This document shows, piece after piece, positions 10,292 to 22,500 of a DNA stretch of 64,000 nucleotides (its first letter is position 1; every line of letters begins with the position of its first letter). The stretch comes from Gryganskiella cystojenkinii. Its lineage: Eukaryota > Mortierellomycota > Mortierellomycetes > Mortierellales > Mortierellaceae. Location: NCBI GenBank assembly GCA_015852425.1, contig JAAAIG010000036.1, positions 21,918 through 85,917 of the forward strand. The letters are read 5' to 3'. The notes beneath the pieces were generated by a model. That model did not search any database. It saw only the letters and a list, made by a program, of their open reading frames with translations, and was not told the origin of the DNA. The translations under genes were made by a program, and so were the position numbers.

Positions 10292-11794
10292 TTCGCACAA
10301 AGTTCAAGACGACGAATTTTCAGTGTAAACACCATGACTTCTCACAAACATTTGACATGCGGCATTCGATTTTTCGAATACAAATGTGCATTCATGGGTA
10401 CGGTTAATTCGAATAAAAAGGCTACTTTTACTCGATTCACTCTTTATTCAATCCATATTGAGTTGTGTTGAAGACAATGGAAGAAAGGAGCAGGGGAAAA
10501 GAGCGAGAATCCTGGGCGGTGGAAAAGGAGCGAGTTTTTGAGACGGATAGACAGAACACGAAGGCTTGTTTGTTCTGCAAAAAGTCAAGAACAGAGAATG
10601 CCTTGATTCTTCGCTCTTTGGTTCTCAAAAGTGGTCGACAGAGGATCGGCATCGGACCAGCTGTGGCAGTACGAGGTGGTTTGTCTTGAGTGGCCTTAGG
10701 ATTGTCCCTATGCTGTCTCATCGGAGGCTGAGTCGTGAATGGCAGCCTCAACGTATGACAACGATAATGGAGGGGACAGATCCTTGTTGTTTGGTCATAG
10801 CACATTACAAACGCGTCGTTTGTCTCCTACGGAAACACACTCTCTAGCACACTCGTGCTTCGAGTCAACTAGGTGTTTTGAATTGCTTGGCTCGCACTTA
10901 TTTGTTGGCTTCTTTCACGTGTCTCCCTAGATGGATCTGCGGCAGACTACTAGCCTTGGCCGACACTTTATTTCAGGTACGCACACAAGCACAGGCGGTA
11001 CTACAGACAGACAAGACTCTTTCCCTTCATGCCTCCTTTAGCCCTCGTTTTTTTTTAATCGCAATCATAATGATGAGGAATGAGCACAACGAGTTTGACT
11101 GCTATTCATGCATCTCCACACTCTGATCGCTTTTCTGAAATGGCGACCTACCATCTACAAATGGACAGTGTGGGATCAAAATTGGAAGGGTTCAATATTC
11201 TATGCCAAGCCCACGCCTCTCTCCACGAGCAAGGTAGGAAGGGTACAAGAAAAGGAAACATGCGAGCGGTGGTAGTAGAATGTGGGGTCTGGGGAGCATT
11301 GATCCTTGGGGTATGATGCTGTGACGCTGTACGATTTTTGACGGGTAACGAAATCTGTTCACTTTATCTTTTTTTTTTTCAAACGGCGACCCTTTTTCGC
11401 TTAGTTTTCGTCTTGGCGACCAAGGAGATGTGGTTGCCCCACAGGATCATGAGTAGCCCGTTTGAAGCACAGCGAGGGCAGAAGAGCGCAAGAAATGATG
11501 ACAAGCATGCGTATGAGCACACCACTCTTTAAGGTCTTATCAGGTGGATGGGATCTTCACTTTGTTTTCTTTTTCTGTTTCTTCGCACGAGGTGAATAAA
11601 AGATAGTGCTCAACAATTTTGTTCGGTTTAACAAGACGACCTTCCCTTCATTTAAAGACGAACCCTCTTTTTTTTTTCTTGCTGTCTCACTCTTCTTTCT
11701 TTACTCTCAACTTTATCTTCACAGTCTCATCTCGCCTTGTTCGCCGCCCCTTCTTTTTTTACCTCCTCACAACACCAGAACTTCAACCATAATC
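10292..11794. other. Gene-free stretch upstream of the Sec14 gene
   Basis: Only short unsupported frames were seen. From about 11,560 to 11,794 the sequence becomes pyrimidine-rich (CTTTCTTTTTCTG..., TCTTTCTTTACTC), fitting a promoter and leader for the gene starting at 11795. Confidence 0.5.
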
Positions 11795-13408
11795 ATGTCT
11801 CTCACAGGAAAATCCTCAGACGGTACAGGGCACGCCGGCACCCTCACTGCCAAGCAATCCACCACCCTCAAGGAACTCTGGAACGCCATCTACGACATTC
11901 AAGAGAAAGGCACCGTCACCATCGTTCCTGAACCCGCCCCTATCCCAGAGACTCCTGCTCCCGCCCCCGTCGCCTCTGGTTGGGGTGGTGGTTGGTTCGG
12001 ATCCTCAGCTCCCGCTGCACCTACAGAGCCAGTGATCGAGCCCCCATTGACTCTCACCTTGGAAGAGATTGGCCTGACCGCCGAGCAATTGAGGACGGCA
12101 CTCTGGAACAACGTCCTCGGTGACAGCCCAGATTCCTTGGTCTTGCGGTTCCTGAGGGCTCGCAAGTGGCATGTCGGTAATGCCCTCCAGATGTTACTGA
12201 AGGCGTTCAAGTGGCGTCTGGACGAGAACGTAGAGGACGTCAAGGTCCTGGGCGATAACGAACTTGATGAGAAGTACCCCAAGTTCAAGAGCCAGCTGGA
12301 GATGGGTAAATTTTTCGTTCATGGAACCGATAAGCTTGGTCAGCCTGTTGTGTAAGTTCCTTTGCTCCATTTTCATCCTTTTTTTGTGGATGCGAAAGAG
12401 CAAAGAGTTGAAAAGTTGCCGATCCGAGAACAGGATGGAAGATACTGGATATGAGGAGGTTCGAGCAACAGCTACATGTGCTGTTCGTTCTACAGAGGAC
12501 ACTTGGAACACATCTTTCTACTTTTCAATGTGTCAACAAAAAAAAAAATGAGAGCAATTGGCGTCGTTGTGGGGGGGACAAAATCACAGTTTTGTCCATG
12601 GCAAGGATTCTCCAACAAAAACTTGACCTCAGTGGCTGTATAAAGAGACTTTTGGTGTCTGGTCGCTTACCCTTTTGCTTCTTGTTGTTGATCACATAAT
12701 AGCTACCTGAACGTCCACTTGCACAGACCCGCCGATCAGGATTACAAGACCCTGGAGCGCTTGACGATTTATTTGATGGAGACTGGTCGTCTGTTGATCC
12801 AACCCCCTGTTGAAACTGTGGCTTTGATATTTGATCTCTCTGGATTCGGACTCGGCAACATGGATTACAACTTGGTCAAGTTCTTGGTCCAGTGCTTTGA
12901 GGCCTACTACCCTGAATCACTTGGAGCCATCATGGTTCACAAGTCTCCCTTGGTATTCTGGGGAGTCTGGAAGATCATTGAGCCCTGGCTGGACCCCGTT
13001 GTTGCCTCCAAGATCCGATTCACGTCTACCGATCAGGAGTTGCTCGAGTTCATCCCTGCTGACCATTTGCCCGCCAGTTTCCAGGGTGTTGGATTGGACC
13101 AGTTCAAGTACGAGTACTTGCCTCCAGTCGAGGGCGAGAACGACAAGATGCAAGACAAGGCCACGTTGGAGACCCTGACCGAGCAATGGAAGTCATTGAC
13201 AGCACAATACGATTCGCAGACCAAGATCTGGATTAAGGGTGGTGAGACTGTGGACTCAAAGCGGGAAGAGATCGCCAAGGCCCTGCACACGCAATACTAC
13301 AAGTTGCAACCCTACATCCGTGCACGGAATCAGTTCCAGCGCAAGGACGCGACCGGACACTCTATCCTTCAGGCCGATGGTACCGCTAAGTGGATCTACA
13401 AGAACTAG
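11795..13408 (+). CDS. Sec14-like CRAL-TRIO lipid-transfer protein
   Basis: Two exons (11795-12351 and 12703-13408) join in phase to 420 residues. A CRAL-TRIO N domain lies around residues 85-150 (LTAEQLRTALWNNVLGD; LVLRFLRARKWHVGNALQML). The CRAL-TRIO lipid pocket follows from about 165 to 330 (YLNVHLHRPADQDYKTLERLTIY; ALIFDLSGFGLGNMDYNLVKF; YPESLGAIMVHKSPLVF; IIEPWLDPVVASKIRF). Sec14 proteins exchange phosphatidylinositol and phosphatidylcholine or other lipids at Golgi, ER and plasma membranes. A Pro/Ala/Gly-rich linker (residues 45-80) precedes the domain. The C-terminal region (~350-420) is charged and without a known domain. The start is the first ATG after a CT-rich leader (AATCATGTC), and the downstream frame has no competing ATG. 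An AATAAA is present at about 13599. Confidence 0.88.
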
Positions 13409-14667
13409 ACGATAGAGACATCGTAGACGACTACTCCATGTATTTTATTCAAAATAATATCTTTTTCAAGTCTGTTGATACCATTACCTATCATCGCCCA
13501 ACGACCTACATCTTAGAGAACTTGGTGTCGAAGTTGTTTCGAGCATCGAAGGTTCTCGGCATTGCTTGCAGTCCTGACGTTTTCTTTGCGTTGGACCAAT
13601 AAAGTTGGGTATCCGGATTCCTTGTCCTTTTTTCCCGTGTCCTGATCTTCACGTTTTTTTTCATTAAGAATCAAGGGAGCAGTCGACAATGGAGAGCGAA
13701 GCCACCAGCACCTACTGTCTTCTCCACACCAATGACAAGGGAGGATGACAGGAAAAAGAGTAAACAAAAGACATCCACCTTCGAACATTACCTGGAATTC
13801 GGGCTTGCCTGCCATGAGTAAAGGTGCCTAATGAGGGTCTGCAAAAGAGGAGGACCATCATTCGAACGATCGATCATTATTAAGAGCACGCCTTTTTATA
13901 TTTTATTTTTGTTTTTTTTATTTATTTTTGTTTCTTATATTCGTCTAGTCACTGCAAGCTCGAGTAACAGGGCGGGTCTTGCTTAGGTCCAATACTCCCA
14001 AATTTGAACAGCTAGACTATCATTGCAGTGGAACGTTGTCGGTAGTGCTGCTATAGATGTCTTCCTGTTCATTCACGTATCATGTTCCCGAGACCCAGGA
14101 GACTGTACAAATTATGGTGCGAGGTTGTCTCCGGAAAGAATTCGTTTCTGTTGATCGCAGAAAATGACGAACACGCGTCATTGGCACTGGGACGAGGGAG
14201 GGGAGCAAATCCTGGCGGGTGAGTGCGCAGGTCGATGGGCCGATATTGGAGCTGGTGCTCATAAAAAGGCGATCCAGAATAGCAGTGCCACTGTGGAGGT
14301 ATCTGAAGAGACATTATTCGATGCCCTGTAGGCCTATACCTACAGCCATGAGTGGTGGCACGTAGGGAGCTTATCCTTGATAGAACACCAAGGGGTCTTC
14401 GACTTACTATTCAGCGGCGCCGCCCTAGGCACAGCCTCTGGATTATTATTAGTACCCTGACATGTGACCAAGTTATGCGCACCAGTCCAGAGAGATCCGG
14501 TGGTGGTTGGTCATGAGTGGGTGCTATTGGGGTAGAAGGTAAGACAGAGGAGTCACCGGGGCGAGATTGTTAACTCTTGAAGGCGGATGAGGTGAAGAAG
14601 AAGCAGAACGATAATAATAATAATAGTAAGACGACTGAGAAAGTGAAAGCGGCTGGGATAAATAATA
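13409..14667. other. Gene-poor stretch before the 28S-like fragment
   Basis: No supported gene. A short plus-strand frame from 14081 (MFPRPRRLYKLWCEVVSGKN, about 46 codons) has protein-like composition and runs up to a possible GTGAGT donor, but nothing joins it convincingly. The 3' UTR of the Sec14 gene lies at the left end. Confidence 0.4.
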
Positions 14668-14703
14668 GCTGGCTTGTGGCAGTCAAGCGTTCAAAGCGAT
14701 GCT

Positions 14704-14739
<36 letters not shown>

Positions 14740-14784
14740 ACTGTAGTAGAATTCAGCAAGCCTTGGGTTGTTCACCCCTGATTA

Positions 14785-14822
<38 letters not shown>

Positions 14823-14880
14823 TAATTTTTTGATTTTTATCCTACTGATGAAATGTTGTGTTGTTGCAATAGTAATCAAA
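14668..14880 (+). pseudogene. Degenerate fragment of 28S (25S) rRNA, copy 1
   Basis: The sequence follows the highly conserved 3' part of eukaryotic large-subunit rRNA from GGCTTGTGGCAG.CAAGCGTTC through TTTTTGATCCTTCGATGTCG and GGGAACGTGAGCTGGGTTTA to CCTACTGATGAAATGTTG and ..GCAATAGTAATCAA. It carries many substitutions and small insertions (for example extra T's after GACAGGTTAATTTT), so it is not functional rRNA. Upstream, only a weak trace of the conserved GGGATAA remains. Related fragments sit at 22501 and 23286 in the same orientation. Confidence 0.85.
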
Positions 14881-15597
14881 GTTGGTGTTTCCGACACATG
14901 AAAAGATTGCTTGATGCGGCACGGTGATTAATTAATGAACAAGAGTTCATGGGTGGGACTTGATCCAAGGGTTATTCCGAGGAGCGCTGAGGTAAATAAA
15001 GAGACTGGCGCAAAGAGTACCGAAATAGAATTCGGGGTATTCTTTGAGCCCATTTCTACCTCTTCATTGTCAACACCCTCTCATACCATTGACGCGTTCA
15101 CTTCCAGATATGAGTGAGTTCCTCTGAAATATGTCATGTGCATCACGAAGGGGTACCCTGGACGTGCTAATCATACGCTTGACAAGCCTCCTACAGCGTA
15201 AATAAGGATAGGCATTATTGAAGGACTCTTCGAGTTCCAGAGTTCATGAGCACGGAACTGTACTGTTAGAGTTCGGCAATTTGTTTCCTCTTTTCCTTCA
15301 TGTCATGAGAGCCTATGTGCGTTACACGAGGGCGAGGGAGAGAAATGTGCTACAAAGAATGGGTGGATTTGACCAATGCTGAAGCATTCTTCCCTTCTTT
15401 CGCTGCTTTCCGTTCTTCCCGTTACGACCATCCCTTACCATCACATCGATTCTCACTCTCTTCTGTCTCTTGTAAGTCTGAGCTTGATCTCTTTAGGTAC
15501 AGTGCCGTGGCGCCTAGTATAGTTGACAGAACGGTTACTAACATTGCCGCCATCTACTCCATGATTGTCAAGACCAGAAAGAATTCAAGGAAGCGAC
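14881..15597. other. Upstream region of the NACHT-WD40 gene
   Basis: A 60-codon frame at 14935-15117 is unsupported. The stretch 15,380-15,520 is pyrimidine-rich and contains CTTGTAAGTCTGAG, which could be a leader-intron donor for the gene beginning at 15598. No other feature was seen. Confidence 0.4.
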
Positions 15598-18500
15598 ATG
15601 TTCGGTGGTGCGTTTTCATCCTCGCGAAGGGCGTCCTCGCCACAAAAGGAGCTGGAGCTTGCCAACTTTCATCTTGATAATGCGCGCAAAACCAAGGATG
15701 CCCAGATTGTGTTGATGATATGCGATGACGCCGAAGCCGCATTATCCCGGATGAAAAGAGCTGCGAAAAAGACTCTTACGTGTCCTCTGTCTGTCGAGGA
15801 TCAAGCCCTGCGCGATGGATTTGCCGGTGCCTATCTCGAGCATGCTAAATTAATGGAGAGTTTAGGCTATAGTGAGATGGCGCAGGTGAGCTACAAGAGG
15901 GCAGAAAAGTGGGGGTAAGTGACAGGTATCTCCCGTACCTGTTCGCATTAGCTGGCTACTTCGTATGTCGTACCTAACACATCTCTCGATTTGTTTACTG
16001 TCCTCTGCCTTCAATAGCCAAGTGCGTCCTGCAATTTCCTCTGCCACTGACAGCACCGGCCGCAACAATGCGCCAATCCCTGAGAATATCTTCCCTGATG
16101 ACACGCGTCTACCCACTGTCAAGTGCACGTTGCCGGACGCAGATGAGCGACTCAGTGACACTTCCCAACTCGCTTACTGCCTTAGCCTTCTGCAAGTGGT
16201 GCCGTCACCCGACGAGGTCTTTGAGCCAGCCGCAGGAAATTGGGTGAAATCCACAGAAAGAATGCGGAGGAGAAGGAAAGACTCAGGACGCTGGCGACAG
16301 ATCTGATCAGGGCATTCACTCGCGATGAGCTCAAGGATGCCAAGGCCGTCGTAGAGATCGTGTGCCTGGGCCCGGTTCTCGAGAAAGATGATTTTCATCA
16401 TTTGCTCATGCTATTTGTCAATGGCATCGAACAGTACAGCTTGCTAGATATCCATTCTCTCGAGGGGCTGGCGCAACTGATACAAGGCGCTCCCCCGAGT
16501 TACCTCGACGCTGATGACCTAGTCACGATTTTACGAATCCTCAACACGCGCCTACAAGACACTCACAATCAATCTCCAGCTCATATCTACCATCTGACAC
16601 TCGCAGTGTCTAACGTCCTGGATGCCATGGCTGATATCAAGGTTTCAGGTTTAGAGCGCGTAGAGCTGCATGAGCCGCTCTCTGCTTATTTGAATGGGCT
16701 GAAAGGCAGCAACAGCCCTTACTTGGTGTACCAGGCTGCATATGCCTTCCAAGCGCTGCAGTGCGTCCCAGACAACGAATCACCCTGGCAGGCAACGATG
16801 CGGCGGACTGGAGTTGTTTTGAAAGGGGTCTCGGGGCTAGTAAGCGCGGTAAAAGGTCTGGACGTCAATGGCTTTATCGCAGGACTCGGGCATCTTCAGG
16901 AGGGACTGGATGAGGTCATCCAGGTAGCGAAAATCGGTTACGAAGGCGTGAGCGCACTGGTTGAGGGGGGACAAGGGCTGCTAGAGTCTCTCAAAGTCGG
17001 TCTCAGTTTCAACCAGAAACGCGCCTGGTATACAGCACTGCGTGGTGCAGACATACTGCTTCGGGACGGGCAACTCGCCAAGTTCAAGACCCTGGTCTGC
17101 GAAGCGCCTTGCCGGCTCGATGTGGCCTTTCAGCTGGGAGTATGCCAGCGCCTCGGGGACCTTACTGCCGATCCACGGTGGGACTCCGAGTCTCGCCAAG
17201 GTGCTGCTGCATTTCTATGCGAGATTTACCGGAACGATGCGGTGTGGGGTCAGCAACCCCTCATCAAGCAATGGATCCTGCACATTCTTATGCAGTTGGT
17301 TTCCATGTTTGGCCCAGCTTTGCCAGGTACGTGTTATGATGGAAAAGGCGCACAGTACACCAGCTTCTTTTCGTGAAAGATAGAGCTCACTGACAGCACG
17401 CACTAACGGCATTTGCAACACCTTATTGTGACCTATACAATGCATAGGCGTCGAATCTTTACTGCAGGAGCTTGAATCGAATGGTGATGAGGCGAAAAGG
17501 ATTCTTTATCGGGATTGCCGAAAGGAGAATCGAAGCTTACGTCCACTACAAGTCCACGTACCAACCATCACGTCTCCATCATTGCTTGATCTTGTTCAAA
17601 ACAAGCCCGATGTTGAAGCCGACCTGAGACGACTGAGAAAGCAACGATTGAAGGAACGAAGTGAAGCCGTTTACATCCCTCCTCAAGCCAAAACTAACCT
17701 GCAAGCGTCCGATGACAACCTATTCGACTTGACAAGAGAAGTTGAAGGCTTCCTGAACAGTGACCATGAAGTGATGCTCGTACAAGGCGATTCGGGCGGT
17801 GGCAAGTCGACCTTTAACCGGCAGCTCGAGTGCAACTTGTGGGATGCCTACAAGAAAAAGGAAGGCCGAATTCCACTCTTTATCAGCTTGCCCACAATCG
17901 ATAAGCCAGAACAGGATCTAATCACCAAGCACCTACGGAAGGCAGAATTTACCGACTCCCAAATCCGAGAGCTGAAAGACTACCGCAAATTCATCTTGAT
18001 TTGTGACGGATATGATGAGAGCCAGCAAACACACAACCTGTACATGAGCAATCGACTGAATCAGCCGGGAGAATGGAGTGCTCAGATGGTAATTAGCTGC
18101 CGCAGCGAATACCTTGGTCTTGATTATCGGGATCGGTTCCAACCAGCAGATCGCAGTCATCAAGCACGGCCAGCCTTGTTTCAAGAAGCGGTCATTGCGC
18201 CATTCTCTAAAGATCAAGTTCAAGAGTACATCCGAAAATATGTGTCTGCGATGGCACCGCTCTGGCAAGTGACGGACTACCGGCGGGCACTTGATATGAT
18301 CCCTAACCTGCAAGACCTGGTCAAGAACCCGTTTATGTTAACGCTCTCCCTGGAGGTGTTGCCACGCACGGTGCATCCAGGACAAGACCTCTCGTCCATC
18401 CGGGTCACTAGAGTCGCATTGTATGACCAGTTCATGGAACAGTGGCTTGAACGCGGCAAGAAGAGGCTTGGGGGGAAAGACTTGAGTCCTCAAGCGAGGA

Positions 18501-19299
18501 CGGACTTTGAGAGACTGAGCGATGAAGGCTTTACTCAGAACGGCATGGAATTTCTCAAGGATTTGGCTGGTGCAATCTACGAGCATCAGGCAGGTAATCC
18601 CGTGGTAGCCTATTCGCACAAACGAGACCAAGAGACATGGAAAAAAGCGTTTTTCTCTCGGGAAGACGAGAATCAGCTCCTGCTGGAAGCGAGTCCTCTG
18701 ACCCGCAGTGGCAATCAGTACCGGTTTATCCATAAATCATTGCTGGAATACTGCTTGGCACGTGCGGTGTTTGAGCCACGAGACGTGGATAGCGCAAGGC
18801 GCGCGGCCTTAAATGAAGCCCTGCCGCGTCGAGGGAGCGTCCATTCCGCCATGAGCTTTGAAAACCAGGCTTTTGTAGAGGAATCCGTGACAGTCATTGA
18901 AAAGTCCCTGCTCGACTCGCCCTTGGCACGCGAAAGCTTTGTGGGCCAGCCGTCGATTCTACAATTTTTAGCAGAGCGTGTACAACAGGAACCTCTCTTC
19001 AATCAGCAACTGCTCGCAATGATCGAATTATCCAAAGTCGACAAACAGGCACACAAGGCGGCGGCTAATGCGATCACGATATTAGTCAGAGCCGGGGAAC
19101 GGTTCAATGGTGCGGACCTAACAGGCGTCAGGATTCCAGGGGCTGATCTGACTGGTGGAGAATTCGATTCTGCGCAGTTACAAGGCGCGGATTTGAGGAA
19201 GGTCAATCTTCGCAATGTTTGGTTGCGTCAAGCCGATTTGAGTGGAGCACGGATGACAGGCGTACAGTTTGGCGAATGGCCATATCTCACAGAAGACAG

Positions 19300-21320
19300 C
19301 GCGGTGCTTTCTATCGCGTATTCGCCCGATGGGAAGACCTGTGCAGTGGGCACTGACGCCGGAACGATCAGCGTGTACGACACCGCGACTTGGGCAAAAA
19401 ACCACACTTTACACGGCCATAGCGGACGTGTTACGAGCGTGGTATACTCGCCAAGTGGCCAGCAGATAGCCTCGGGAAGTCATGACACGACGGTGCGCCT
19501 GTGGGACGCACAAACTGGCGAACCCGGTCCCATCTTAAGCGGCCATACCAAGAACGTTAGAAGCGTGCTGTATTCACCCAGCGGCCAGCAGATCGCCTCG
19601 AGCAGTGAGGGCTACACTGTGCGGCTGTGGGAGGCACAAACCGGTGCACCTGGACCCACCTTAAGCTGTAGTGACAGCTCCGCAAGAAGCGTTGTATATT
19701 CACCAAGCGGCCAGCAGATCGCCTTGGGAGATGGTCACATGGTGCGGCTGTGGGATGCACAAACTGGCACGCCTGGTCCCATCTTAAGCGGTGGTGAAAC
19801 CTATGTGACAAGCATTGTGTATTCGCCAAGTGGCCAGCAGATCGCCTCCGGGGGAAGTTCTGACAATACGGTGCGGCTGTGGGACGCGCAAACCGGTGCA
19901 CCCGGTACCATCTTACGTGGTCACACCCACAGAGTTAACAGTGTGGTGTACTCGCCAAGCGGCAAGCAGATCGCGTCAGGAAGTATGGACAGTACGGTCC
20001 GGTTATGGGACGCACATACCGGTGCACCCGGTGCCATCTTAAGCGGTCATTCCAAGAATATTGTTAGCCTGGTTTATTCGCCTAGTGGCCAGCAGATCGC
20101 CTCCGGCAGTAATGATATGACAGTGCGGCTGTGGGACGTGCAAACTGGTGCACCTGGACCCATCTTAAGTGGTCATACCAGTTGGATCACGAGCGTGGAG
20201 TATTCGCCCAGCGGCCAGCAGATAGCCTCGGGCAGTTACGACTACACGGTTCGGCTGTGGGACACACAAACCATTGCATCTAGTCTCAAACTAAGCGGCC
20301 ATACCGAGGGAGTTAACAGCGTGGAATATTCGCCGAGCGGCCAGCAGATCGCCTCGGGCAGTTATGACAATACGGTTCGGTTGTGGGACGCGCAAACCGG
20401 AGCACCCGGTCCCACCTTAAGCGACCTGGCCGAGGGGGTTAACAGCAGTTACGACTTAAGCGACTATATCGACGGGGTTAACAGAGTGGTGTATTCGCCA
20501 AGCGGACAGCAGATCGCCTCTGGAAGTCGGAACTCTACTATTCGGCTGTGGGACGCGCAAACCTGTGCACTCGGTCCTATCTTAATTGGCCATGACTACG
20601 ATGTTAGAAGCGTAGTATATTCACCAAGTGGCCAACAGATCGCTTCGGGAAGTGATGACAATACAGTGCGGGTGTGGGACGCAGAAACTGGTGCACCTGG
20701 ACCCATTTTAAGTGGTCATACCGGATATATCACGAGCGTGGTGTATTCGCCCAATGGCCAGCAGATCGCCTCGGGCAGTTACGACAACACGGTTCGGTTG
20801 TGGGACGCACAAACCAATTCACCCGGTCTCATACTAAGCGGCCATACCGAGGGTGTTAACTGTGTGGTGTATTCGCCAAGTGGCCAGCAGATCGCCTCGG
20901 GAAGTGAGGATGAGACGGTTCGGCTGTGGGACGCACAAACTGGTGAACCCGGTCCCATCTTAAGCGGTCATACCGAGAAGGTTAGAATCGTGGTGTATTC
21001 ATCCAGCGGCCAGCAGATCGCCTCGGGCAGTTACGATAAGACAGTGCGGCTGTGGGACGCGCAAACCGGTTCACCTGGCCCCATCTTAAGCGGCCATACC
21101 TGGGGAGTTAACAGCGTGGTGTATTCGCCCAGCGGCAAGAAGATTGCTTCGGGCAGTTCCGACAGTACAGTGCGGCTGTGGGATGTGAAGTCCAGTCATT
21201 GTTTGGCAGTCGTTGAAGATTTTCATGGACCCATCGCAAGCATTGCCTGGAACGTAACTCACAACGGCGAGTTTTTCGCAACCGGCTGCTACGATAAGAC
21301 TGTTCGCTTGTGGCAGGTCA
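19300..21320 (+). repeat. WD40 repeat array, ~126-bp units
   Basis: About 16 WD units are visible; roughly 13 share the near-invariant core YSPSGQQIASGS ... TVRLWDAQTG ... ILSGHT with a period of 126 bp (42 residues). The first and last two units are diverged. One unit (about 20401-20490) carries an extra short stretch in which LSD.xEGVN is partly duplicated, lengthening the loop. Variable positions cluster just before VVYSPSG and in the SxDxT loop, which is where fungal NWD proteins vary. Sixteen units would make two propellers. Confidence 0.85.
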
Positions 21321-21920
21321 TAGAAGAGGGCGATTGCTATAAGGTGCGCCTGCAATGGAGTTCTATGCATGATAGACTTACTGTATCTGGCACCACTATC
21401 CAAAGCGTGCAAGGCCTAAGCAGGATTAATATGCATTTGTTAAAGCAGCGCGGCGCTGTGGGCAAGCCAGTTCCCCCTACGGGCCTCCGTGAGGCTAGTG
21501 CGAAGCTAATCAGCATGGCATCGATGGTATCTCATTTCATGTTGCCGTCAAATCACAGCAGCTCGAATGCTTCCCCTGAGACCATTCTTCTCAGTGAACA
21601 GTCAGCAAAGCCGGTTGAACCGTCGAACGTCTCTCAGCTTTCCCGAGCATCTCGCAATTGGTTCCCAAAGGGTGCTTCAATACTACAGCAAGTTGACTCA
21701 GCTTCTGATGTAGGTAGTGGTCGAGATTCTCCCAAAACACATAGTACAACTTCAAATTGCACAGTTGCAGCGCTGGAGGAACTGGTGGAGAAGAGGCTAC
21801 AAGAGCACAAACAATCGCTACGCGGACGACAAGATCAGAGTGAGGTGCAAACGCAGAGCCTCCAGGAACTGCAGGATGTCTGGAAGGAGCAGATTATGAT
21901 ACATGAGCAGCTGAAGCAGG

Positions 21921-22055
21921 GCCTCCAGGGACTCATGCGTGAACAGCTGAGAGAGCAAGAGCAGGCCCTGCAGGAACTCATGCGTGAGCAGCTGAGAGAG
22001 CAAGAGCAGGCCCTGCAGGAACTCATGCGTGAGCAGTTGAAGGAGCAAAAGCAGT
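21921..22055 (+). repeat. 45-bp tandem repeat encoding coiled coil
   Basis: Three 45-bp copies encode the 15-residue unit LMREQLREQEQALQE, the last copy diverged (LKEQKQS). The heptad-like spacing of Leu and the Glu/Gln/Arg content indicate a coiled coil at the end of the NACHT-WD40 protein. Confidence 0.8.
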
Positions 22056-22120
22056 CGTATGAAATGCAGATCAGGGAGCTAAAGGAGTTTTTGTCAACGA
22101 TTTTGAAGGCAAGGTCATAG

Positions 22121-22500
22121 ATGTGATCAGGATTGAGAAGGACACGTCGCAGTATGTTTTCAAATACTTTCATAAAAAGCATTTTATTAGAGCTCCAATA
22201 ATACAGACAGTGGGAAGTATGAATGCTGGACTAACATCAGCTTAGTCACACCCACGTTGGCTGTATTCTTATGGACTCGCGGTCTCGCAGTGGACGAACA
22301 TGTCACACAAAAACCAACAATTCAAATGCGCGATCCATTTCCCCTGCGTGAAACTCGCTTATAGTTGCACTATACGTACTTCCGTGGAGCAGAAGGTACC
22401 CCTTGTCACCATATGCACAGCTTTCGGTATATTGCGCATAACGTAGCATTCAATTAATCATGGCCTAGAGATATACTACTATAAAACAAACGTATAGGTA
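22121..22500. other. 3' flank of the NACHT-WD40 gene
   Basis: A possible poly(A) region lies near 22,170 (CATAAAAAGCATTTTATTAGAG). Nothing else was recognised before the rRNA-like fragment. Confidence 0.4.

Larger units (their letters stand above)
15598..22120 (+). pseudogene. NACHT / pentapeptide / WD40 / coiled-coil STAND (NLR-like) gene with one apparent frameshift
   Basis: Three exons (15598-15914, 16018-17326, 17448-22120) describe a protein of about 2,100 residues. The N-terminal ~650 residues are helical (KELELANFHLDNARKTKD...) with no named domain. A NACHT-type NTPase follows: P-loop GDSGGGKST near 17789, Walker B-like FILICDGYDE near 17990, and a winged-helix-like continuation. Pentapeptide repeats (GADLTGVRIPGADLTGGEF) span 19096-19280, then about 16 WD40 units at 19300-21320, and a Gln/Glu-rich coiled coil at the C-terminus. 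In fungi, STAND proteins of this kind act in non-self recognition and regulated cell death; that role is inferred. The total exon length is one base short of a multiple of three: the frame coming from 15,9xx-16,250 (FEPAAGNWVKSTER) must shift at about 16,240-16,262 to reach NAEEKERLRTLATDL. It may be a recent pseudogene, a sequencing error or an allele. Confidence 0.8.

Noticed and set aside
14081..14220. Short plus-strand frame ending near a GTGAGT
   Set aside because: Only about 46 codons; no in-phase following exon was found.
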